Assembly (NCBI GenBank): GCA_964386635.1
Contig: CAYLRO010000003.1
Location: 42,963 to 106,962, forward strand
Direction of reading: 5' to 3'
Source: Sabulitectum sp964386635
GTDB lineage: Bacteria; Fermentibacterota; Fermentibacteria; Fermentibacterales; JCC-6
DNA length: 64,000 bases
Position 1 is the stretch's first letter, and every line of letters begins with the position of its first letter. This document shows, piece by piece, positions 1 to 8,639 of this stretch. A program made the position numbers and the translations under genes. The notes beneath the pieces are model-generated. The model ran no database searches. It was not told the DNA's origin and saw only the letters and a program-made list of their open reading frames with translations.

Positions 1-189
1 AGTAGAGAGGGTGCCGTCGCCCATCTCCTTTATAAGTGAACCGTTGTGTTTTTTCAGAAGCGGCGACAGCGTATCCCGGAGGATGGAGATCATTCTGAGA
101 GCTTCCTCCTCGTTTTGCTCCATGAAGGAAGTGAATCCCACGATATCGGTGAACATTACAGCAAGTTTTTTTCGAGAATCCGGGCTCAA
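1..189 (-). CDS. Class III adenylate/guanylate cyclase domain protein, cut by window edge
   Basis: Only the first 63 codons are inside the window; the gene runs off the left edge. The reverse-strand translation contains FTDIVGFTSF, the first metal-binding Asp motif of class III nucleotide cyclases, and KEMGDGTL, the second conserved Asp motif, about 40 residues later. I chose the TTG at 187-189 as start because AAGGA lies 7 bases upstream; the frame stays open further upstream but has no ATG there. Family members make cAMP or cGMP; substrate specificity cannot be judged from this fragment. It could be a free-standing cyclase or the first domain of a larger protein. Confidence 0.8.
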   Translation of the reverse strand, partial: MSPDSRKKLAVMFTDIVGFTSFMEQNEEEALRMISILRDTLSPLLKKHNGSLIKEMGDGTLST

Positions 190-281
190 TAAAAATTCCT
201 TATCGGTAAGAGTGAAGTCAGTGCTGAAAGGTAAGATAGTGAAAAGATGAAACCCGGGGAAAAGGGGGGCCTGAGTGTCCT

Positions 282-310
282 TTGACAGCTAAACACATGT
301 TTACTATTTT
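282..310 (+). promoter_or_regulatory. Sigma-70-type promoter for the dinB operon
   Basis: A perfect TTGACA at 282-287 is followed after 17 bases by TATTTT at 305-310. Transcription would begin near 317, about 18 bases before the TTG start at 335. It lies in the divergent gap between the cyclase and the dinB operon. Confidence 0.6.
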
Positions 311-334
311 TGGATTGAAGGAGAGAGGTGAGCC

Positions 335-586
335 TTGCAGGAGCTGGGAGAGAGAATAGAGATGATCTGCCACTTTTCAGGGGGCAATGTGATCCCGTGC
401 AGGTTTCGCTGGCAGAACAGGGTTTATCATGTTGTGAGAGTCTCATCCTCCTGGGAGAGCAGAAGAGGAACGGTTAAGTTCTTTCACTTTGTTGTAAGAA
501 CCTCTGCAGACGATGTTTACGAGATACACTTCAATACAGAAACTATGGGGTGGATACTGGATTGCGAGTACTCTCATGGAGCCTGA
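335..586 (+). CDS. DUF6504-like small protein upstream of dinB
   Basis: An 83-residue protein starting at TTG, with GAGGTG placed 4 bases upstream. The core reads like a small beta-rich domain: FRWQNRVYHV, then SSW, then VYEIHF and GWILD. This pattern resembles DUF6504, a family often found beside Y-family DNA polymerases. Its 3' end overlaps the dinB start by 11 bases, which points to translational coupling and a shared role in damage tolerance. No catalytic residues are recognisable. An internal ATG at 362 is a possible alternative start. Confidence 0.6.
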   Translation: MQELGERIEMICHFSGGNVIPCRFRWQNRVYHVVRVSSSWESRRGTVKFFHFVVRTSADDVYEIHFNTETMGWILDCEYSHGA

Positions 587-1730
587 CAGAAGGATACTGC
601 ATGTGGACATGGATGCTTTCTTTGCTTCTGTAGAGCTTCTGGGCCGGGAGGAACTGAGAGGAAAGCCGGTAATAGTAGGGGGAGACCCGGGCTTCCGGTC
701 TGTGGTTACATCCTGCACATACCAGGCCAGAAAGTACGGTGTTCATGCAGGCATGCCCATGACCAGGGCCCTGAACCTGGTCCCTGATGCGGTGGTTCTT
801 TCAGGAAGCTTTGCCCGCTACAGAACATACAGCCACAGGGTTCTCGAGGTTCTCCTGAGTTTTACTCCCAGGATGCACGCAACAAGCATTGATGAAGCCT
901 TTCTTGATCTTTCCGGAACAAGAGGTTCCATGCTTGAGAAGGGAAAGAAGATACAGCAGGCAGTGTTCAATGCAACCGACCTTTGGTGTACAGTGGGATG
1001 CGGTCCCAACAGGCTTCTGGCCAAGATGGCTTCCAACCTGTACAAGCCCCGGGGAGTGGGCCTTCTCATGCCGGATGACATGGTTGATCTTCCTGCAGGA
1101 GCCATCTGGGGAATCGGTCCGAAGACAGCAGAGAAACTGAGCATGTATGGAATTGATACCATCGGAAAACTCAGAACCCTGTCCCGCTCAACAATCAGAT
1201 CAATACTGGGGGTACACGGAGAAGATCTCTACAGGTACGCAAGGGGGATCGATGACAGACCGGTGAAACTCTTCGGCCACAGGGAGCCTCCAAAATCCAT
1301 GGGACACGAGCACACCTTTACCAGGGATGTTTCAGAACCTGCTGAATACATGCCTGCACTGGCCATGGTCTGTCAGAAAACCGGATGCAGGGCCAGGGAA
1401 GGAGGATGGCAGGGCGGTGTGGTAACGCTGAAGTACCGTCTCCGCAACATGAAGAGAATTACCAGAAGAAAGATACTGACTTCACCTACCAACCAGGACC
1501 AGACCATACTGAAAGCAGCAGGTGAGATGGCAGAAACCTGGATAAATGAACCCATCCGTCTCATAGGAGTGTCTATAAGCGAACTTGTACCCCTGGAGAA
1601 CGCCCAGCTCAGTTTTTTCCCTGAAGGAACAACCGCACTTAACAATGTTGCTGACAGGGTGAGGAAAAGATACGGAGACAGGGCAATGGTCAGCGGAAGA
1701 GCTCTGGAATACATACAGGGAAAAGGATGA
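576..1730 (+). CDS. dinB: DNA polymerase IV (Y-family)
   Basis: A 384-residue translesion DNA polymerase. The start ATG at 576 puts the catalytic motif HVDMDAFFASVE at residues 8-19, as in the family; longer in-frame readings from 513 add non-homologous sequence. Other landmarks are YGVHAGMPM, SIDEAFLDL with the second pair of catalytic acidic residues, and the helix-hairpin-helix segment IWGIGPKTAEKL. A QLSFF sequence at about residue 344 is a good candidate for the beta-clamp binding motif. Full length, second gene of a four-gene operon. No LexA-type operator was recognised upstream. Confidence 0.95.
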   Translation: MEPDRRILHVDMDAFFASVELLGREELRGKPVIVGGDPGFRSVVTSCTYQARKYGVHAGMPMTRALNLVPDAVVLSGSFARYRTYSHRVLEVLLSFTPRMHATSIDEAFLDLSGTRGSMLEKGKKIQQAVFNATDLWCTVGCGPNRLLAKMASNLYKPRGVGLLMPDDMVDLPAGAIWGIGPKTAEKLSMYGIDTIGKLRTLSRSTIRSILGVHGEDLYRYARGIDDRPVKLFGHREPPKSMGHEHTFTRDVSEPAEYMPALAMVCQKTGCRAREGGWQGGVVTLKYRLRNMKRITRRKILTSPTNQDQTILKAAGEMAETWINEPIRLIGVSISELVPLENAQLSFFPEGTTALNNVADRVRKRYGDRAMVSGRALEYIQGKG

Positions 1731-1732
1731 CA

Positions 1733-2563
1733 ATGGACCTGTTCAGCTCCCAGGTGCAGAAAAGAGTTCTCCAAGGTGGAGCCAGGCTTTTTCTGGGAAC
1801 ATCCGGATACAGTTTCCCGGACTGGAAAGGGGTGTTTTATCCCAGGCGCATTGCCGGGAAGGACTGGCTCCGGTATTACGCCCTGCAGTTCAATTCAGTT
1901 GAGATCAACTCCACTTACTACAGGCTGCTCTCTGAAAATGCCACGGCAAAAATGGCGGAATCCGTGCCTGATGGATTCTCTTTTACTGTGAAGCTGCATT
2001 CATCAATGACCCACTCCAGAGATGCAGGAAAAGAAGAGTGGAAGAAGTTTCACAGAATGATCGGGCCATTGAGAAAAACCAGCAGAATGGGGATGGTCCT
2101 TGCCCAGTTCCCATGGTCTTTTCCTCTGGAGGAGAGATCATTCCAGTGGCTTGAGCAGCTGGCCTGCAATCTGAACGGTATCGATACAGCGATAGAGTTC
2201 CGACATGCAAAATGGTACTCCCGTGAAACTCTGGAAAGGGTATGGGAAATGGGATTCGTCCCTGTTTCTCCAGATATGCCCGGCCTGAAAAATCTGCCTG
2301 CTTCAGGCCCGTTGTTTCCTGGAGAGAATATCTACATAAGGCTGCACGGGAGGAATTCTGAGAAGTGGTGGGGGAACACTCAGGAGAGGTATGACTATCT
2401 CTACAATGAGAGTGAGCTGAATTTCTGGGCGGAAAAACTGGGCAGCCTTTCAGAAGAGGTGAAGAACTGCTATGTTTTTTTCAACAACTGCCACATGGGT
2501 AAAGCTGCCCTGAATGCAAAAGACATGGAAAGACTCCTCCAGGGAGTCACGGAGGCTGATTAA
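1733..2563 (+). CDS. DUF72 (YecE-like) family protein
   Basis: A 276-residue cytoplasmic protein of the DUF72 family, which has a TIM-barrel-like fold and no settled biochemical role. Diagnostic segments are LGTSGYSFPDWKGVFYP near the N-terminus, FNSVEINSTYYRL, VKLHSSMTHSRD, AIEFRHAKWY and YIRLHGRN near the C-terminus. ATG 1733 has AAAAGGA at good spacing; ATG 1727 would overlap the dinB stop as ATGA but sits directly against that ribosome site. DUF72 genes often neighbour DNA repair genes, which fits its place after dinB. Confidence 0.88.
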   Translation: MDLFSSQVQKRVLQGGARLFLGTSGYSFPDWKGVFYPRRIAGKDWLRYYALQFNSVEINSTYYRLLSENATAKMAESVPDGFSFTVKLHSSMTHSRDAGKEEWKKFHRMIGPLRKTSRMGMVLAQFPWSFPLEERSFQWLEQLACNLNGIDTAIEFRHAKWYSRETLERVWEMGFVPVSPDMPGLKNLPASGPLFPGENIYIRLHGRNSEKWWGNTQERYDYLYNESELNFWAEKLGSLSEEVKNCYVFFNNCHMGKAALNAKDMERLLQGVTEAD

Positions 2564-3498
2564 TGAGAAGAGTACTTTATTCATTTCCAATACTGATGTT
2601 CCTTGCCGGCTGCGGAGGAACAGGTGTGTCGATCAACAGCGAGTTCCCTGCATTCTATTTTCAGGACATCACCACCGGGGCGATTCCAACTTCCTGCTGT
2701 TTCCTGGGAGGAAACGGGGATGTCCTTGCAGGAGCAGGCACATCCCTTTATTTCGTTGACAGTGACGACGGCTATGTAAGAGCCGAGGTTTCCCTGGGGG
2801 TCCCGATAACCGATGTGGAAGGCTCACCGGAAGGCGGGTACGGGCTGGCACTTTCAGGAGACATACTTTTCGTTGTATCAAATGACATATACACAGTGCA
2901 TTCTCAGATACCGCTTTCCCATTATGGCAGTTTCATTATTCCCAGGCCGTATTCCACATCGATCTTCGTTCTCTGTGCCGATGGTACACTTGTGAAGATA
3001 GAAACAGTGGGCTGGACAATTACGAAATCAGGCCAGACAGATGCAACTGATCCAGTGGCAGCAGTTATGGGAACAAGTGGCGATTACATCTTTGCAGCAG
3101 ACAGTGATGGAACGGTTTACAAGATATCAACTTCAGACTTTTCAACAGTTGCACAGACAACTGTTGATGGCGGGGTGAACGGAATGTGTTCAACACCGCT
3201 GGGCGAGGTTTTTGTTTCTCCAGAGGGAGAAAGCCAGGTATGGGCCATCGACTGCGGAACCGGCCAGCACTCCAGGTCATTTGATCTTCCCGGTGAACCA
3301 ACTGCTCTTGCCTGTACAGGCAGCGGAAAGTACCTCTATGCAACATTGCCGGAACAGGGGTTTGCAGTGGTGAATGTGGCGGACAACACAACTGAAGCGA
3401 TTATCGGAAGTTACGGAGATCCTTCGGACATGGCAATCAACACACAGACTACCAGAGCCGCTCTCTGCTGTATCGACCTGTATATACTGCAGAACTAG
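2563..3498 (+). CDS. Beta-propeller-like lipoprotein
   Basis: A 311-residue protein with a lipoprotein signal (lipobox LAGC, Cys about residue 17). The rest is built of repeating units such as GDVLAGAGTSLYFVDSDDG, GDYIFAADSDGTVYKIS and GKYLYATLPEQGFAVVN, the rhythm of a YVTN/WD-type beta-propeller with about seven blades. It probably sits on the periplasmic face of a membrane as a binding or scaffolding protein; no enzyme motif is visible. Its ATG overlaps the preceding stop by one base. Its 3' end overlaps the convergent prepilin peptidase by 4 bases. Confidence 0.75.
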   Translation: MRRVLYSFPILMFLAGCGGTGVSINSEFPAFYFQDITTGAIPTSCCFLGGNGDVLAGAGTSLYFVDSDDGYVRAEVSLGVPITDVEGSPEGGYGLALSGDILFVVSNDIYTVHSQIPLSHYGSFIIPRPYSTSIFVLCADGTLVKIETVGWTITKSGQTDATDPVAAVMGTSGDYIFAADSDGTVYKISTSDFSTVAQTTVDGGVNGMCSTPLGEVFVSPEGESQVWAIDCGTGQHSRSFDLPGEPTALACTGSGKYLYATLPEQGFAVVNVADNTTEAIIGSYGDPSDMAINTQTTRAALCCIDLYILQN

Positions 3499-4328
3499 AG
3501 GAGAATGCTCAGATAGCCCTGCCAGAGAGATTCGCCGAAGAACAGTGATATCAATGCTCCCAGTGCCATGAACGGGCCGAAGGGTATGGGAACACTCTTT
3601 TTCCTTTTTCGGAACACCATAAGTGCTCCGCCCACCACTGCTCCAGTTATAAAAGCTGCAAAGAAAGCAATCACAGTGTGCCCCGGTCCCAGAAATGCTC
3701 CCGTACACGCTGCCAGTTTCACGTCACCCCAGCCCATACCACCCTGGAACTCGTCCTCTTCATCTTCGAATCCTTCCGGAGCTTCAGTTCGTATCTTCTG
3801 CTGTTTCAGATAGATCGATGCTCCTGTTCGAATAAGAAGGAAGAAGAGAAATCCTCCGGCTGCGCCTATGAGGGAACTGCGAATACCGATACCCCCTGGA
3901 AGCAGTGAGAGACCGATGCCTGCCACAGCTCCTCCGATGCTCACCTCGTCCAGAACGATGAACTGCTCGGTATCAGTTCTTACCACCACAACCATAAGTG
4001 AAATCAGAACGGCATAAGTTATGAAAACCAGGGAATAACCTGTGTGCACCGCTGCCAGGAAGAAGAGAACACCTGTAACAAACTCTGTTACCGGATAACG
4101 GGCTGATATGTGCATCCCGCAGTTCCTGCACCTGCCTCTGAGAAAGAGATAGCTGAGAACAGGGATGTTGTCTTTCGGCTCTATTTCCTTTTTGCATCCA
4201 GGACATGCACTGGGTGGTGAGATAATGGACTTCCCAAGGGGAACCCGCCAGCTTACTACATTCAAAAAACTGCCGATGCACAGGCCCAGAAGCCCGGCAA
4301 AGATGCCGAAGATACTGTCAATAGATAT
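3495..4328 (-). CDS. pilD: Type IV prepilin peptidase / leader methylase (A24 family)
   Basis: Integral membrane aspartic protease that processes type IV pilin or type II secretion pseudopilin leaders. It has the CPGC and CRNC zinc-binding pairs in the N-terminal cytoplasmic domain, a first catalytic Asp region (RTDTEQF), and the second catalytic motif GWGDVKL, plus about seven hydrophobic helices. The conserved family start GSFLNVVSWRVP is present, preceded by a hydrophobic stretch that belongs to the first helix, so the TTG at 4263-4265 is too late. Upstream to the stop at 4350-4352 the frame has no ATG, GTG or TTG. The best candidate is ATA at 4326-4328, with AGGT 7 bases upstream; ATT at 4320-4322 is next. 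No pilin genes are nearby. Confidence 0.88.
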   Translation of the reverse strand: MSIDSIFGIFAGLLGLCIGSFLNVVSWRVPLGKSIISPPSACPGCKKEIEPKDNIPVLSYLFLRGRCRNCGMHISARYPVTEFVTGVLFFLAAVHTGYSLVFITYAVLISLMVVVVRTDTEQFIVLDEVSIGGAVAGIGLSLLPGGIGIRSSLIGAAGGFLFFLLIRTGASIYLKQQKIRTEAPEGFEDEEDEFQGGMGWGDVKLAACTGAFLGPGHTVIAFFAAFITGAVVGGALMVFRKRKKSVPIPFGPFMALGALISLFFGESLWQGYLSILL

Positions 4329-4356
4329 GTTGCCGACCTGCCGTTTCTGTTAATAC

Positions 4357-4386
4357 TTGCCACTTTCTCTACTCAAAGAGTATAAT
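4357..4386 (+). promoter_or_regulatory. Strong sigma-70-type promoter for the porin-like gene
   Basis: TTGCCA at 4357-4362, an 18-base spacer, and a perfect TATAAT at 4381-4386. The transcript would start near 4393 and carry a leader of about 55 bases before ATG 4449. It fits a highly expressed outer-membrane protein. Confidence 0.65.
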
Positions 4387-4448
4387 TCCGCTTGACACTG
4401 ACCGGAAGGTACAGAAACACCGGTCGAAAAACCAAAAGGGGTGTATTA

Positions 4449-5501
4449 ATGAAAAAGGCTATCGCGATTCTTGCAGTTCTTGCTTGCTTTGCATTTGCAG
4501 GTGAAGTGCTCAGTGGCGGTTCCGATATGATCAAATTCAAGGGTTACGCAACTTTCCGCTGGACAATGTTCGGTGAGGAAGACTACAACCCTGGTTCAAC
4601 AATGAGCACCTACAGCTACATCCAGTGGTGCCCCAGGCTCAATGAGTATGTTGACGGAGCAATCTCCGCAACAGTTACAACTCCAGGTGATGCTGATATC
4701 AGGGTTGACTGTGCAAACCTTAACCTCCACTTCACCGAGAACTTCACCCTTACAGGTGGACAGTTCAAGGTTCCCTTCGGTTATGCTTACACACGTTCCG
4801 GCGGCAGCATGTACTTTGGTGACAGATCTGCTCTCGTTGACGGTAACAATTTTGACGATTTTGACGATTTTGGCGGCAAAGACATATCTACAATGCTTAC
4901 AGCAGAGTTCGCTCCTGTAACTGTTGATCTTGCTCTTTCCAACGGTAATGGTATGAACGCTTCCGCTGACGACCAGGACATGAACAAGCAGTTCACTGCA
5001 AGAGTTGTTGCAGATCCTACAGACTGGCTCGAAATCGGTGGTTCAGTTGCTATGATCGGTTATGCAGATCAGGATTCCACAGAAGTTTTGGACGAATCCT
5101 GGAATGCTACCGGCATGGACTTCTTTGCAGTTGCCAACTATCCTGTATCTCCCACAGGCGACCTTGTGTTTGTGGGCGAGTACATGATGCTCGGTGCCCA
5201 GGATAATTACGATGATGCGGAAGACGGTTCAAGAATGAGCGTTATGGCCGGATACGATGTTGATCTTGACGGCGACGTTTTTCTTGCCATCATGCCTGCA
5301 CTTCGTTACGACATGGTTACACCTATTGATGTTACCGGCGAAGCAGTGGACAATGGCATCAGCCGTATCGACTTCTGCCTGAACATTGATCTCTTCAGCC
5401 AGTACAACACACTTCAGATCGGTGCCCGTAACTACGGCTCCGAGAATGAGAATGTTGATGGACATACTGACATGTATGCCAACTGGAGAATGAACTTCTA
5501 A
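4449..5501 (+). CDS. Outer-membrane porin-like beta-barrel protein
   Basis: A 350-residue secreted protein with a clear signal peptide (MKKAIAILAVLACFAFAG). The mature part alternates polar and hydrophobic residues and contains FTLTGGQFKVPFGYAYTRSG, similar to phosphate-selective porin O/P-type barrels. It ends in Phe (ANWRMNF), the usual outer-membrane barrel end. An acidic insert, FDDFDDF, comes from a short DNA repeat at about 4852-4872 and probably lies in a surface loop. ATG 4449 is preferred because it begins the signal peptide. Monocistronic, with its own promoter and terminator. The solute is not inferable. Confidence 0.78.
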   Translation: MKKAIAILAVLACFAFAGEVLSGGSDMIKFKGYATFRWTMFGEEDYNPGSTMSTYSYIQWCPRLNEYVDGAISATVTTPGDADIRVDCANLNLHFTENFTLTGGQFKVPFGYAYTRSGGSMYFGDRSALVDGNNFDDFDDFGGKDISTMLTAEFAPVTVDLALSNGNGMNASADDQDMNKQFTARVVADPTDWLEIGGSVAMIGYADQDSTEVLDESWNATGMDFFAVANYPVSPTGDLVFVGEYMMLGAQDNYDDAEDGSRMSVMAGYDVDLDGDVFLAIMPALRYDMVTPIDVTGEAVDNGISRIDFCLNIDLFSQYNTLQIGARNYGSENENVDGHTDMYANWRMNF

Positions 5502-5522
5502 AGAAGTTATTCAATAAAACAG

Positions 5523-5553
5523 CCGGCCTCCTTCACAGGGGGCCGGTTTTTTT
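5523..5553 (+). terminator. Rho-independent terminator after the porin-like gene
   Basis: A 9-bp stem (CCGGCCTCC pairing with GGGGGCCGG, one G-T wobble) with a 6-base loop is followed by seven T. It begins 21 bases after the porin stop codon. Confidence 0.9.
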
Positions 5554-5637
5554 GTGGCTCCAGTTTCCCCGTTTCCTTATTCTGCTTATAATGTCTCTGT
5601 ATACGCAGATACTTATTTTTTATCAGGGAGGGATGAT

Positions 5638-6783
5638 ATGCCGGAAGAGAATGTTGTACCAGAGGGAACAGCTCCTGAGGAAGTTGTGCCCGAAGCAGCC
5701 CAGACGGAGGCGGAACAGCCTGAAGAACCTGCTTCAACAGCACAGACACACAACAGAGAGCTTGGCTGCCAGAACTGCGGTGCACCGCTTGAGTACATGG
5801 AGGGCGAGAGTGTAATAACCTGCCCCTACTGCGGTACTACAACCATGCTTGCAGGCTATGACAACATCGTAAAGATTGACAGCCATTCCATGCTTCCCAT
5901 GAATGTTAACGAGAATGATGCCATCAGTGCCCTGCTCACATGGCTTTCAAAGGGATTCCACCGGTCGAAGAAGAATATTCAGACTGCCAAAGTCGAGTCC
6001 ATCAGGGGGCTCATGCTGCCGTACTGGATAGTGAAGAGCAATGCTTCCACTGCATGGCGGGGGAAGAAAAAGAGAACAAGAACTGTGGGAACCGGTGACA
6101 AGAAGAAGACCGAGACCTGGTGGGAGCCTGTAAGCGGCAGATTCAGCGAGGACTACACCTGGCCTGAGTACGCCCGTGAAGACCCTGATGAATTCTGGGG
6201 CGTTGAGAACATCAAGCCCGGGAAAAAGTCTCTCTTTCCAGACTGGGGCAAATTCTGGCTCAGATTCGGAGGAGGCAGGGAAAGCCCGAACCGGAACCTT
6301 CTTGACGGACAGCTGCCTTTTGACATTCAGGAAGTCAAGAAGTGCGGTATGGCTGATAACATGGTTAACGGTCAGATAACTCAGGAAAGAGCAGAGTCCA
6401 ATGCAAAGGGCAACATAAAGGAACATCAGGCTAAGAAGGCTGACAAAAAAGCGGATGTTCTTTCAGACGTGGACACAGTTGTTAATGTTAACAAGGTTGA
6501 TCTTGTGTACGTCCCGATGTGGGAGATGAAGTACAGCCTGAACGGTAAAAGCTACAATGCCCTTGTAGACGGCACAAAGAAGGAAGTTCTTTCAGCTGAG
6601 TATCCTGTGAGTACAAAGGCCCGAGTAACAATATTCGATATCTTCCTGGGCATACCTGCTATCATCGCAGGAGCAATCGGTTTTGCCGGAGACGGATCCA
6701 AAGTTGCAACAATAATCTTCTTCGTCCTTCTGGTTCTGATGCTTGCATACAGCCTTCTCAAAGGTCTTTCCGGAAAGAGTTGA
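5638..6783 (+). CDS. Zinc-ribbon protein with C-terminal membrane segments
   Basis: A 381-residue protein starting at ATG 5638 behind GGGAGGG. Residues 1-35 are rich in Glu, Pro and Thr. A zinc ribbon follows (CQNCGAPLEYMEG to CPYCGTTTML, two CxxC pairs). A large soluble region then carries a basic stretch (RGKKKRTRT) and several Trp, and two hydrophobic helices lie at the very C-terminus. The ribbon resembles those of uncharacterised TFIIB-like zinc-ribbon proteins; I do not recognise a defined function. Its stop overlaps the next start (TGATG), so it is translated with the ArfB-like gene. Confidence 0.7.
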   Translation: MPEENVVPEGTAPEEVVPEAAQTEAEQPEEPASTAQTHNRELGCQNCGAPLEYMEGESVITCPYCGTTTMLAGYDNIVKIDSHSMLPMNVNENDAISALLTWLSKGFHRSKKNIQTAKVESIRGLMLPYWIVKSNASTAWRGKKKRTRTVGTGDKKKTETWWEPVSGRFSEDYTWPEYAREDPDEFWGVENIKPGKKSLFPDWGKFWLRFGGGRESPNRNLLDGQLPFDIQEVKKCGMADNMVNGQITQERAESNAKGNIKEHQAKKADKKADVLSDVDTVVNVNKVDLVYVPMWEMKYSLNGKSYNALVDGTKKEVLSAEYPVSTKARVTIFDIFLGIPAIIAGAIGFAGDGSKVATIIFFVLLVLMLAYSLLKGLSGKS

Positions 6784-7187
6784 TGACTGACATTCCTGAA
6801 GCTGCCCTCTCGTGGACCTGGCTCCGGGCTGGAGGTCCCGGAGGGCAGCACCAGAACAAAACAGAGACAGCAGTTCAGTTGAGGTACAGCATACCCCTGG
6901 GAGAATTGAACCGGGAAACAGCTGAAAGACTAAGGCGACTGGCAGGAAGCAGATTGAACTCTGCTGACGAGATAATCATTGAATGCCGCGAACACCGAAG
7001 CAGAGAAATGAACAGGCGGGTTGCCCTTGAAAAACTGGAGCTTCTTATTGAGGAAGCTGAGAAACGGGACATACCCAGAAAGAAGACTCGTCCAACAAGA
7101 GCATCATCTGCCAGGAGAGTTAAATTGAAAAAAGAGAATTCCCAGAGAAAGAAATTGAGAAGAAAACCTGAGGTTCATGATGACTGA
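6783..7187 (+). CDS. arfB: ArfB/YaeJ-like peptidyl-tRNA hydrolase, ribosome rescue factor
   Basis: A 134-residue protein with the release-factor catalytic loop RAGGPGGQHQNKTETAV near the N-terminus and a very basic tail (RRVKLKKENSQRKKLRRK). It lacks the stop-codon recognition domain of RF1 and RF2. This architecture is that of ArfB (YaeJ), which enters stalled ribosomes lacking a stop codon in the A site and hydrolyses the peptidyl-tRNA; the basic tail would fill the mRNA channel. The GGQ motif is intact. It overlaps the upstream stop by one base and the downstream start by 8 bases. Confidence 0.85.
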   Translation: MTDIPEAALSWTWLRAGGPGGQHQNKTETAVQLRYSIPLGELNRETAERLRRLAGSRLNSADEIIIECREHRSREMNRRVALEKLELLIEEAEKRDIPRKKTRPTRASSARRVKLKKENSQRKKLRRKPEVHDD

Positions 7188-8637
7188 CCGTGTAAAACTG
7201 CTTGTTCTCACAATAGTTTCTCTTGGTACAAGGCTGTTCATGCTGGGAGGAAAAAGCCTGTGGATAGACGAGTGTCTGGCCTGGGGTGCGACGCGGATGG
7301 GCTGGATGGAGATGTTCAGATCTGTTGCTTCAGGAACACCCCATCCTCCGGTTGCTTTCGCTCTGATAAAGCTGTCTGCAATTATTGCAGGTGACGGCGA
7401 ATTCGGCCTCAGATTCCTTATTGCTGTTTTCACTGCGTCTGCTGTTGTTCCTTTGTACAGGCTGGCTGCCAGAAGAACCACTGCTCGCGGAGGTTTCTAT
7501 GCCGGTCTTCTCTGGGCTCTCTCACCGTTTGCTGTTTCCCTGGGGCAGGAATGCTGGGTTTATGGAATAAATGCAGCCCTCTCTTTCTGGTTTGCCGATG
7601 TTGCCGATCTGGCATGGAGGGGATCCCGGAAGGCTTATATAACAGCATTCATTCTTGGTATTGCGGGTATTCTCACACAGCATATTTTTGTTATTACCGT
7701 TGCAGCTTCAGCTGTACTCTATTTTTCAATTGACGCCGGGAAGAGGATCTCGATACTGAAATTTATAACAGTTCCTCTCTTTCTTGCTGCAGCATACCTG
7801 CCTGTGTACCTGTATTTCTCTTCTCAGTTTGCTGCAAGAACAGAGAGACTCGTATCTGCAGGTTTTTATGCCGGCACATTCAGACTGTTTTCAACCAGGC
7901 CATTATCAGAATTGTTCAGGGTATTTGCAGGGGGACTGTTGCCTGAGATATCGCAGAATATCCTGGAAAGACCCAGAATGTTTACTGCGTATTTAGTTAA
8001 TGCGGCAGCTGTTATCTTCATGGGAATTGTTCCGCTTTTCCGCTTCAAAAAATGGAACATGCCTGGTCTCAGATTCCTCTGGATTATCCTTCTTCTTCCA
8101 TTTCTGCTCTTTATAAATGACGATCCAACCATCAGACATCTGTCTCTGATCTGGCTTGTCATCTCCATTTCATCAGCTGCTGTTTTTTCCAGATACAGAT
8201 ACTCTGGACCTGCAGCAGCAGTCTTTATGCTGATTGCTCTGGTTCCTTACTACAGAATGGATGTTTTTCCGTATCACAGAAGTAACTGGCATCAAGGAGT
8301 GGAAACCATAGAAGCAATGGCTGCTCCAGGTGACGGTGTTGTTATTTTCGGGGGAAAGTCAACTGCTTTTGCCTGGGAATTCTATTCTGAGACCGGCATG
8401 GACTATTTTGCTCCTGGCGGAGAAACTCCATTTGCCGTTGACAGTGAGAGAAGCAGAGTGAACAGGGTTGCTTTTATGGACAGTGTTTTTGCAACAAGAG
8501 AGAATCGACGAATTTGGGTTCTGATAGACGTGTGGGGTTCTCCTGAAATGGAAAGCATAAAGGGGGACAGGACCGTGTCGTTCTCTTCACAGGCTGGAGA
8601 TCACATGCTGATGATACTTCTGGAAGGAAAGCACTAA
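7180..8637 (+). CDS. Membrane glycosyltransferase, GT39/ArnT-like
   Basis: A 485-residue polytopic protein with about 11 hydrophobic segments. The first loop has KSLWIDECLAW, the acidic motif typical of GT-C enzymes that use polyprenyl-phosphate sugars, and a following TPHPPVAFAL segment matches the PP(L/V) signature of the GT39/PMT-like group. The C-terminal part is soluble and would face the periplasm. ATG 7180 has GAGG at 6 bases; ATG 7177 is the alternative. Acceptor and sugar are unknown. It is the last gene of the 5638-8637 operon. Confidence 0.78.
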   Translation: MTDRVKLLVLTIVSLGTRLFMLGGKSLWIDECLAWGATRMGWMEMFRSVASGTPHPPVAFALIKLSAIIAGDGEFGLRFLIAVFTASAVVPLYRLAARRTTARGGFYAGLLWALSPFAVSLGQECWVYGINAALSFWFADVADLAWRGSRKAYITAFILGIAGILTQHIFVITVAASAVLYFSIDAGKRISILKFITVPLFLAAAYLPVYLYFSSQFAARTERLVSAGFYAGTFRLFSTRPLSELFRVFAGGLLPEISQNILERPRMFTAYLVNAAAVIFMGIVPLFRFKKWNMPGLRFLWIILLLPFLLFINDDPTIRHLSLIWLVISISSAAVFSRYRYSGPAAAVFMLIALVPYYRMDVFPYHRSNWHQGVETIEAMAAPGDGVVIFGGKSTAFAWEFYSETGMDYFAPGGETPFAVDSERSRVNRVAFMDSVFATRENRRIWVLIDVWGSPEMESIKGDRTVSFSSQAGDHMLMILLEGKH

Positions 8638-8639
8638 TC

